Origin: Agrocybe praecox
Taxonomy: Eukaryota; Basidiomycota; Agaricomycetes; Agaricales; Agrocybaceae
DNA length: 64,000 nucleotides
Direction: 5' to 3'
Assembly (NCBI GenBank): GCA_964017145.1
Contig: OZ024850.1
Span: 907,618-971,617, forward strand
A program made the position numbers and the translations under genes. Shown here in pieces: positions 55,138 through 64,000 of the stretch. Every line of letters begins with the position of its first letter. Positions within the stretch are counted from its first letter, which is position 1. The notes under the pieces are model-generated. The model was given only the letters and a program-made list of their open reading frames with translations. It was not told the DNA's origin and did not search any database.

Positions 55138-58100
55138 TGTGAAAGAGATACTTTGGATCGAGCAACGAATGTGAAAGAGATAAGGATTGATTGCGGCGAT
55201 GAACGCCCGTAACACCTCAGTAACAGTGTGTGACCTTTGTCTTTCCGCATTCGGCTACATTTTTCGTAGTTTCAATCCCTTCCACTCCAACTACCATAAA
55301 ATTTGCGAGTCAAACTCCTCTGGCGCTACTTATGAGCCAAACCTCTTTTTATAATTACCCCAGAGAGATGAATTCCTTGAAACCAAACGCAGGTCAAATC
55401 TCTTTATACACCAGCTCGCAAAGAGAAATCTCGCCCCTGTGTGACATCCACTGAAAGCTTCAAGCACTGTTTAAGCGATCGTCGACTCCAGTGTTTACCG
55501 CCTCCGCCGTGCAAAAAATGTCAGATTTGGAACCACTGGGTAGGTGTTGAGCGGAATCAATCTGAAATACCTAAGTCTACCAGCGAGACTGGAAAAGTAT
55601 CGGTCCATGGTATGGCGTCTCGAAGTCGGCGCTGGTGATGCACGGGAGTCTGCATTAAGTCATCCTTCCGGAGGTGGTGAGTTATGTAGCCTGCTTTGCT
55701 CGCCGGGCACTTTAAAATATTCAAAACCAGATCTACATTGTTTGTATGACGTCGTGGAAATGTGGGAGTCTGGGATCCAGTGAAGAGGTATATCCAACAA
55801 AGTTGAACAGACAACACCCACCCGCCCCTCATTCGGGATCCTGTTACGAGCACCGATCTTTTCATAAAGTCGGAGCAGTAGCCAAAATGACACGCGCATA
55901 ATTTCTTTCATATATTCAAGGCTCGGGATTCAGTTATTGCGGAATGAGGCGATCTGAATATACTGTGTGCCGACTACGAACCATACTCCTGCGGCATTCG
56001 CTCGCAAAGAAGGGGGAGTAATAAATTTCATCAACGAGTAAAGCGTACCGGACGGCGTTGACCGTTGACAAGAACAGGAGCGAGTAGGGATGGGCAATGA
56101 CATTGCGTTAGTTGGCAATCCAATGACGGACGAGATTCGCAGAATACCCAACTTTACTTTATGATGAGTTGAACAACACTTGGCGCGAGAATGAGGGTTC
56201 ACTGAGATCGTTCAGGCAGGAGCAGGATCAGTCAACAAAACGTCCGAGCAGAGCGTCGGCGGAGAGGAGGCAGAAAAGGATACACAAGACTTTTTGTGTT
56301 GCTTTGTTACTTCCCCTGCTGAAAACTCCTGATTAGCCCGGTCGCCAATACAATCGTCCTTTTGTATCATGCCTGTCGCTCGTTCGCCTCAAATATCGAT
56401 CGCGCGCTCCGTGGCTCCGATTCATTGGCCTTTATCGGTTCTCTATCTATTTGTTTCAAACGCATCATATCCCCCGTCCCGTCCCATGTTCATCACCCTC
56501 TTCTCTCTCGAAATGACGTACCCTTTCATGCCCGTCAATCGATAGTGCTGTATTGCACCTTCCTGCTCTCTCCGCCAACATGCCACCCTTCTCTCACCTA
56601 AATCGCGTAATTCTCGCGCTCTCTCTCTATCCCCTTCATTCGACTTTCGTATCACACGAGAAGCATCGATGGAAAATACCTGGCTGTTATGAAATTCTGT
56701 TGCTCGCATCCACCTCACCCTAATCCATCGACCATCAATTCTCAGAAATGTGCCAAACTCGCGCTTACTTACAGGTTATCTCAGATACATCTTTCCCCTC
56801 CTGTTCTGTCACCACGTCCGCGTCCGCGTTGTCTCGAATACCTGAAGCTGAAGTCTTGAATCGCACACTCTTCTCCCTGTACATGACCTACCCACTGATC
56901 CATCCGCCCTTCTCCTTCTGTCACGTTCGGCGTGCCCGTTGAATCTTCGATTATTCTTTTACTGGTCCATTTGTTCGCAAGCGTAAATTCCCGCTCTGCC
57001 ATCGGTGAAACACCTTGTTCCCTTTGGGGAAAATGACTGTATACATCATCTCGTCTCAGCTTCGGCAGTCCAAAAACGAAGACAAAACCCCACCTTTCCT
57101 TTCTCTTTCAAGTGGGTCTGCTACTCCGTCCGTGTCGAGCCCCATCGATTATCAATCGCCCTTGTGTGCTGCCCTCGTTTCCCGGGGCCACATCACGACT
57201 CTTTTCGAAAATCTAAAGTCATTCGGTAGCACAAATCAACTGAATTTTCGTATCGAACAACCTCTTACCACTTATCATTCTTGCGCTTCTATGTAGATTA
57301 TGTCTCTTCCTGGTTATAAATATGAAGTATTATCAAAAATATAAACACAAATTCTATTTTTCGATGCGCCTATTAAGTTTTCTGGTTACTCTGAAATTTA
57401 ATCGTTCCCTCTAGCCACTGCATCTATCAAAAATAGGCAATTGGATCGGCACATGTTCACTCGGTTTGAGCAGAATCTCTAGGTCGCTAAACCATGGAGT
57501 AGTTTGACGTCGAGGACCGGATATATGATTTTATTGTGACTCGTCGTTGGACGTGGATTGTTGCATAAATTCTACTGTCGTTAAATACTGCGTGAAGGTT
57601 GAGGTTGAGCACTAAGCGCCAATCCTTGGTCGACTCTGCAGGAAAACAAGTCGGCTACTCTGCCTATCCCATCTTGCCCTTCGCTAGCAGGCGCCCTGTC
57701 TATCGTTTCGCTCTCGAAATCGGTGGGCATTCTTGTGTACGGAGAGGTGTTTGATAATGCACTTCGGTATGAAGAGTTGATCTACAGATGTCAAAATGAA
57801 ATGGTCAGCACGAGAGGAATCTTCAAGACACGATAAATGACATACTTACAGATTCATTCATTCGCGAGCTATATTCCTTTCTAATCTAACTCGATCTCGA
57901 TATGACATGGCCAGCCAGCTCAGTCTAAACCGAACGGCTATGCCGAATTGTTTCCTAGCCAGCCCAAAGAAACCCACACTTCTCTTCTCCATCCATTTTC
58001 ATCCCACTCTCGATGTCATTCATTCTAAGTGTAACCAACCGATTGCTGGAAGCGAACTTGAAACGACGGCAAAATCGAGCCTCATATTCGTCGATCGTCC

Positions 58101-58199
58101 CACCACAGGTTGTCCAATGCACACCAGATCAACTCGGCATAATTTTCTTGAAGTGCATGGTAGGGAGCCGGGATAGAGTGTTGATTAGAATATGAACCG
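55138..58199. other. No gene that I can support
   Basis: Mixed-composition sequence with only short ORFs on both strands, none with recognisable motifs. 56360-57300 is C/T-rich on the plus strand. 55138-55330 may hold the GTPase promoter. Confidence 0.4.
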
Positions 58200-58960
58200 C
58201 CTCTACGTTTTGCAGTAGAAGCCTTCGCTGCCTCACCCGACACCCGTCAACGACGGAATCCCTCGAACAAACTCGATCCACGGGCTGATACGATGGTAAG
58301 TGTCTACAGACTGTGGAGAATACCAAGGGGGAACTTACGTGCATCTTTAACAGGCCCACGTCTCCTTTATGATGGTGAGTGTCTGGAAATCCCGCAGGGC
58401 ATGAAACGGAGACTTACATGTGCGTTCACGTCTAGGCTCTGCACCCTTGAGACCAAATTCCTCGCTCCTCATCCTCCTGCACCCGCCGACGCCAGAATAG
58501 CTCCTACGATCTTGGTTTACGTTTATCGAGACGCGATAGTAGTCATGACGATCCCTGAGCAATGGTAAGTTTTAGGAAATTTGGCCAACCTTGATAATAG
58601 CGCTCACCCACGTACCCACGTTTAGATTTCCAATTGATGTCGTCGCCGGATTATATCACTGCACACGTCGACAATAGAACCCTTGTTCGATATCGGCTTA
58701 CGCGCTGAGATGTGTCTAAACACGAGGGTAAGTGATTTGAGATGTCGAGAGGTTGAAGGCAAGACTTACAGGTGCATCCACCATTGGCGCTCTTTCCTTT
58801 GAGACTAGGAGCTTGATTCACGCGTCCAGACGAATGCTGTGGCCGAGGGGTGAGTGTCCACAGTTCTGCACGACTCGAAAATGATGCTTACACGATTTGT
58901 AGGCTTTTCCGTTTGACTCCACCATTTCGACGAAAGAACATGGATTCCAAGAGGTGATTC
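58200..58960 (+). other. Spliced-looking but non-coding stretch
   Basis: Consensus donors (ATG|GTAAGTGTC at about 58294, ATG|GTGAGTGTC at 58375, ATG|GTAAGTTTT at 58564, GTAAGTGAT at 58730, GTGAGTGTC at 58849) are each followed 45-60 bp later by a TAG/CAG acceptor. All three frames of the joined exons meet stops quickly, so it looks like a non-coding transcript or a decayed gene. Confidence 0.35.
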
Positions 58961-59200
58961 AGAAGGGTGGAGCGAGCACAGTGTAGGCAACGAGACGGCG
59001 GAAATGAGGTGCACGAAGATGGGGGACAGAGGAGGGGCTGCTCTTGGAGATGGCTCTGTCAGAGGTAGGTACCCAAACTAAGACGACGCCACCTCAGTTA
59101 TTTTTGGCTCACACCTTTATCATCGTCTCAGTCTTCTCCTATCATCGTATAGAAGTAATGTGGAATCCTTGACTCCATCATAAACTAAGACGACGCGACT

Positions 59201-60780
59201 CTAGTTCTGCAACCAGATCAACCTGGTATCAACGAGGGTGGACCTAACACGACTACGACTACGAACCTCCCGCTCGGACTCTCTGTCCCACACCTTATCT
59301 GTATCACCGTCTCCTTCACCGTACCCGGTATATGCACCCTTGCCGTCACCAGCATCACCATCCGCCTGTTCTTGAACATGGCTCTGGCTCTGGCTAGACA
59401 CAGTTGCCGGGACGTAGGCGTGAATTTCCCCACTCTTCACACTCCTTCCCAATTCCCTCTCAAGTTCCCTCTCTCCGTCCCTCAAAATGCCTCTCAATCG
59501 CTCGTTTCTGGACAGGATTAACACCCTCCAGACCAGTTATACCACCAACATCCATCTCAGCTTCTCCAATATCAGCACTACCTCTCCTCGAATTCGACAC
59601 CGAATGCTGTTGCTGCTCGACACTCGAAACTACCTCCCTCCCACCACTAGCCACAAACAAGCTAGTGGTCCGCATCGACAGCGACATCCCCGATGCCCGC
59701 TCGACTCTCGTGCGGGTGAGCAGGGAAAGACGGGTAAGGAAGAGGCGCAGCTGATGGATCTGTGAAAGTCGGCATGGACAACTGTCGTCGGAGCACCCCA
59801 GGTCCTCCTTGGGCATCATATGCAGGCGCGACACTTATCCGCTTGCCCCCCTCTTGCTGATCCTCCGCTGCACGACGTCGGCGACGGCATCATTCTCATT
59901 CTCCACGTTCGCGTTATCCTTTTCCTTCGCGTTTTGTACATCCACACCACCTTCGTCACCTTCAGCAACGACGACTTCTGCTTCACTGGCATCTTCCTCA
60001 ATCGATAACGGAGTGTAGTCCCCCGGACGGGGCGTATGTGCAGCGTCGTTTGTTGTTTCGCGTCGTTCTCTTTCTGCATTCTCTTTCAGCCAGGCTGCTC
60101 ATTCAACTCGCACCTCCGCCTCCGTTCACGTTCGAATTTGGGCGATAACCCACAGCTGCTTCCTTGGAAGAATAAGGAGAAGCAGCCGACGATGATGAAG
60201 AATAAGGTTTTTCCGATGCTGATCTACCCATACCCACAATATGGGGATGTGGTTGGTGTCGAAAACAATCCTTTCCTCCTCTTCCTGTCGCTGCTGCTGT
60301 TGGTGGAACACTCTGTGTGCTCTGCATAACTAGATTCGGTGGTACTTGTGCTATAGTTGGCATGGGTGGCAGAGCCGGAACGGGAGGTACACCAGCAGGT
60401 CTTTTCCCTTTCCCTTTACCCTTGAAGTTCGAGCTCGAAGAAACCCCAAATCCGCTCCCTTTAGGACGTGCAGCCACAGGTGTCATACCCGCGTCTTCTG
60501 TCAACCACCTCTGTGGATCATTATGGCCATTGCTCATAGCGTCGGCATGGTAAGGTTCTTGGCATAGCGAGCTCTCGAACGCTGTTTCATAGGCAGAAAG
60601 TGTTGTTGACGAGGGCGGCGGCGATGGACTCCATTCGAATATTCCTATTCCTCCTTTTTTGTGCGAAGAAACGTCCCGTACTTCATTACCACCATCAAGA
60701 CGCGAGCGGAAAGACTTGGGAAAAACACAGTGATCAAATACGAATCCGCATGCGCGGGTATGTATATGGCTGATGATTTT
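59201..60780 (-). pseudogene. Unrecognised protein gene with several frame changes
   Basis: One minus-strand frame is open from about 60780 to 60103 (VFDHCVFPKSFRSRLDGG, GIGIFEWSPSPPPSS, DPQRWLTEDAGM). The sense then moves to another frame (WLKENAERERRETTN, PGDYTPLSIEED to 59830), then to one with LSMPTFTDPSAAPLPYPSF, then to SRRGSADIGEAEMDVGGITG, then to RDGERELERELGRSVKSG, ending at 59201. At least three frame changes without good introns suggest a pseudogene or assembly indels. A related piece with DVGGITGLEG occurs at 63900-64000. Family not recognised. Confidence 0.45.
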
Positions 60781-61058
60781 TTAAAGCTGGGACCTGTTTC
60801 TACTACGAGAATGAGAACAGAATCTGTATGACGTGTTCCTTGAACATAATTCCGGAAAACATATATCCGTGTACTGTGCGTGCATTGTCTTTTCGTACCG
60901 TTAACATTTTCAAACACTTCAGCATAGTTAGCATACCCACCCTATGGGAGGAGGGTCCAGAAACCCTTTGAATATCGTCGGTATCTTAAGACGGCTTGAT
61001 ATGCGTTTAACACCCTCGCTTTTCAGTCGACTATTTGACGACACCTTTCGAGTCTAAA

Positions 61059-61960
61059 ATGGCGAAGAGCGATCCTGACCTTGTTGTGAGCCCAATTCTC
61101 TCTCAAAACCTCGTATTGTATTAACATTACTCACAAATCTTAGGTCGGTTCTGGACCCTCTGGTCTTGTTATTGCATTAACCTTGGCCAAAAATGGTGTT
61201 CCTGCGCGCATAGTTGAGAAAAAATCCGTTAGATTTCCTGGTGAACGAGGAGCTGGGATGATGGTGAGTGAGCTGTGAGTCATATTTATTTCACTCCCTG
61301 GATATCGGTGTTTATCGTCCTCTGCTTTATAGCCTCGCACGCTCGAACTTCCCAAAATTCTTGGGGCATTTACCAGATATATTGAAGCAATATTGAACGA
61401 TGCACGACCACGGTCACCGCTTTTCCGATACTACGACCCCGAAGATGGTACAAAGATCGACATAGAGGTTCAACATGTACCCATAATCGAACTGACGCCT
61501 CAGAGTCCATACGTACGTCTTGTTCATGTTCATCAAGTAGCACGACTCACCCCATTCCTCTATTTCACATCATAGGTCAACGTCGTCATGCTAGGCCAGC
61601 ATCATCACGAGAAGATACTCAGGTCGCACCTTGAAGTTATGGGGGTCTCCGTAGAATGTGGGGCCAAGCTACGCACTTTTACGCAAAAGGACGACTAGTA
61701 CGTTCTCGCTGACGTCGTACGTCGTATCGTTGGGCAGGAGGTCGTCGAGCAAATCAATACAATATATCTTATCGGCATGGTCATGGCACATAGCGTCATG
61801 CGCAAGACTCTGAGCCCGGAATTTTAGGAGAGACGCACGAGGGGGACAACTTCGTCGTTGGGGATATTCACACCAAGGAATTGAAGAAGGTTGGTCAATT
61901 TTCAATATTCAGTGGCCAAAACCTAAAACTTTTACGTTAGTTTGGGCCGGCCCAAAGGGA
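61059..61960 (+). pseudogene. FAD-dependent aromatic-ring monooxygenase, broken
   Basis: Exons from 61059 (MAKSDPDLV), 61144, 61333 and 61576 are joined by short introns. VGSGPSGLVIALTLAKNGV is the FAD dinucleotide-binding motif, with the Glu-equivalent in IVEKK; then GERGAGMMPRTLE and an HHHEKILRSHLE helix. This is the phenol 2-monooxygenase-like family. A TAG at about 61695 stops it. The family sequence resumes in another frame (YVLADVVRRIVG, MAHSVMRKTLS) and, after a further shift at about 61826, as FLGETHEGDNFVVGDIHTKE. The C-terminal substrate and thioredoxin-like parts are absent. Inactive. Confidence 0.85.
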
Positions 61961-61989
61961 GCGTGAGTTTTCTTTGTTTGTGTTCAATA

Positions 61990-63300
61990 AACGACACCTT
62001 ATGTTCAATTTGCACGACCAGTGTATTCTTACGACCTTCAGGACACGACGACTTTCAGATTTCTTTCTTTTGTCTCTTACTATTAGGATTATGGCTCAAC
62101 ACCGTCATGGAGTAGCTGACCCATGCTCGATTTATTGTTTCGTCGTTGCCGATTTTCCTTGATACGTTGGACGTAGAATTGGTATTTCATCATCGATCGA
62201 TGGCTGTGCCGTTCGTTTATATATAACCCAAATGTGCGTATTTTGTTTCTGTTCTTCTCTGCTTTTCCTTTCGTTAACCGAATCACATTCTCCCGGGAAT
62301 TAGGCTATACTACGAGATGCTGTAGTCGTACTAGGGTTAAACTTGACACCTCTGCATCAGAGCCCTCTTGCTCCTGGGACATGTCGAACTTGCATTTCCA
62401 TCGTCGATATGATGGCTATGTCACTTGTTTTATTTATAGCTCGGATGCGTATGTATATTTCTTTTTATTTCTGCTTTCTGTCTGCTAAACGAACGAATAT
62501 CTTTCTGAAAATTAGGCAACGCGAGACTGAGAGGAGCGTCAACCCTTGGACTTACTACTACGGTGCTCGTGATAACCTCTAGATTCTGGAGTGGTCATGC
62601 GGGTGGAATTTTTGTCGGTTATCTAGGCTTGAAAATAATGAAGAGTCAGGCTTGATCTAAATCTAACGGCCCTAAGAAAAGTGAGTTATCTCTCTTTTCT
62701 CTGTGCAATATAGAACTAGAGATAACTGAAAGGGTATATAGGACAAGCAACATTAGCTTCGCCCTGTTCTTTTTGAAAATTTTCCAAGAGCCAGAAATGT
62801 ATGTATTCCAGGACTACAGCAGTTATAGCTGACCCGATATTGAGTAGGTTTTGCCCAATAAGTCTACCCAGAAGTTCGACACGGACGACTCTTAAGCTAG
62901 TACGATCGATGAGGGAGGGCAAGAATGTGTAATGCAACTCCTGTTTGACGAGTACCTAGGAGAGACGGAATTTCGTGTGAGCGGTAACCGCGTTATTCGG
63001 TTTCGAACGAGCTGGTCTTTGAAAGGAAATTAATGTCTGCGGAGAGATTATTGCTGAGCCCACTAGGTCATCTTCCTACAGTGCTGTAGTATATAGCGCG
63101 ACATTCATGCATAGAGTAAACCCACCTCTCCTCGATAATGGGTCCTTCTCGCCCTCAATGCCACCGTTATTTTCTACTGTGCCTGTCCGACCTCGTCCGC
63201 ATCAAATACCGCGCTGAAAACTGATGATCCAACTGTTCATGGAAAACTGGTTCTTGAATTGCGGCTGCGATTCCAGAAGTAGGGATAGAGGACGTTTGAT
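61990..63300. other. No gene that I can support
   Basis: Short ORFs only. Two TCATCGATCG/CATCGTCGAT-type repeats near 62190 and 62400 accompany similar ATGGCT(A/G)TG strings, perhaps a small duplication. Confidence 0.35.
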
Positions 63301-64000
63301 GTAGTGTGGATGGGGATGCGCTAAGCTCCATCTCGTCCAATCGTGGCAGATCCGGTCCCTCCAATCCAACCTTTCGTCTATCACCTCGACAGTCGCCTTT
63401 GCTGGTTTTCCCTGTCCGCGCCGTTCGTCAATTTTTTTTGCGGAATCAGCCTCTTTCCCGCTGTCGGACAACGCTGGCAACAAATCGAACTTGTCCTCCT
63501 CTTACTGCCCCTATCGACCATCCTCTCCCAATTCCGCCCTTTCCTCCGCGTCGTCCTCGGCTTGTCTTACCACTCGCCTCCCCATGACGTCTATCAAGCC
63601 CATTTGATGTCATTTGTGGCTCTTCCAGGTCACTCCGCCCATCCGACGTACCACTTTCATGCTCGCAACTCTTTCTTGCCTTTTCCATGCTCTGCCTGGT
63701 CCAGGCCCACGCACTCAATTGTCGCTATTCGTGTCATCCCCCCCGGTGACATCGATCATCCTGATTGTGCTGCGTCCATTGTTTATCAACGCGTGAGGTG
63801 TCGTTGGCCTCATCCTCTCGTTTCTCACCTACATCCTCAAACATCTCATGCACCCAGTCTCGCATAGAGTCTTCACTCTTTCTCAATTCCCCCCCACGTT
63901 CTCTCTTTCTCCGTCTCTCAATCACACGTTACTGGGCAAGACTAACACCCTCCAGCCCAGTTATACCACCAACGTCCATCTCATCTGGTTCTCCAACATC
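63300..64000. other. C/T-rich stretch with a duplicated piece at the window edge
   Basis: The plus strand is C/T-rich, with a 174-codon ORF (63343-63867) of unusual composition (His/Pro/Leu/Phe) that I do not accept as a gene. The last 100 bp (about 63900-64000) resembles 59465-59570 (shared CACCCTCCAG and AGTTATACCACCAAC), so part of the unknown minus-strand gene is present twice. Confidence 0.5.

Noticed and set aside
63343..63867. A 174-codon plus-strand ORF
   Set aside because: Composition is driven by C/T-rich DNA and no motif or intron structure supports it.
1..64000. CRISPR arrays, bacterial operons, LTR retrotransposons
   Set aside because: No direct repeats with spacers, no bacterial gene layout, and no paired long terminal repeats with gag/pol were seen; the sequence is eukaryotic.

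Overview
The window is fungal, and the gene families point to an agaricomycete basidiomycete. Genes are cut by many 45-70 nt GT...AG introns. The families seen are a KDZ (Kyakuja-Dileera-Zisupton) transposase, a KDZ-linked 2-oxoglutarate/Fe(II) dioxygenase-like gene, a DUF6532-like gene, a hAT transposase, a Tad/I-like LINE with RNase H, and a P-loop GTPase of the type common in mushrooms. It is an accessory, transposon-built region. I found no housekeeping gene.

Layout. 0.2-5.2 kb: two multi-exon genes, dioxygenase-like and DUF6532-like, then a 21-bp minisatellite. About 5.7-35.4 kb: a host gene on the minus strand appears split by roughly 28.6 kb of nested insertions. The outer layer is a fold-back element (F1, 6248-34868, left end lost). 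Inside it lie a 21.6 kb element (K, 7920-29567) and another fold-back (F3, 29893-34209). K has about 476-bp terminal inverted repeats and carries a KDZ transposase plus three cargo genes. K itself is broken by fold-back F2 (14020-18453) and, inside the transposase exon, by a complete hAT element (22122-26285, 8-bp target duplication). F3 is broken by an 872-bp element that contains a tRNA-like SINE. 35.8-39.1 kb: a decayed paralogue of one K cargo gene, carrying a MITE (M1). 39.5-48.6 kb: two more fold-backs (F4, F5) hosting a 5'-truncated LINE, a KDZ C-terminal fragment and MITEs M2 and M3 (M3 nested in M2). 49-51 kb: a Tc1 relic and an unrecognised coding relic. 51.6-55.1 kb: a GTPase gene containing a 16-unit, 72-bp tandem array in which nearly every unit keeps a splice donor and acceptor. 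55-64 kb: mostly unassignable sequence, with a frameshifted unknown gene and a broken FAD monooxygenase.

How it fits together. The ends of K, F2, F3, M1, M2 and M3, worked out by hand, share one plan: one terminus starts CAGCC, the other CACC or CACT, and each is flanked by a 7-bp target duplication. The surviving ends of F1, F4 and F5 fit too. The simplest reading is that the KDZ transposase of K, or a relative, moved K with its cargo as well as the smaller elements. Most premature stops in the decayed copies are CGA to TGA changes, as expected from deamination of methylated CpG. K's own cargo is nearly free of them.
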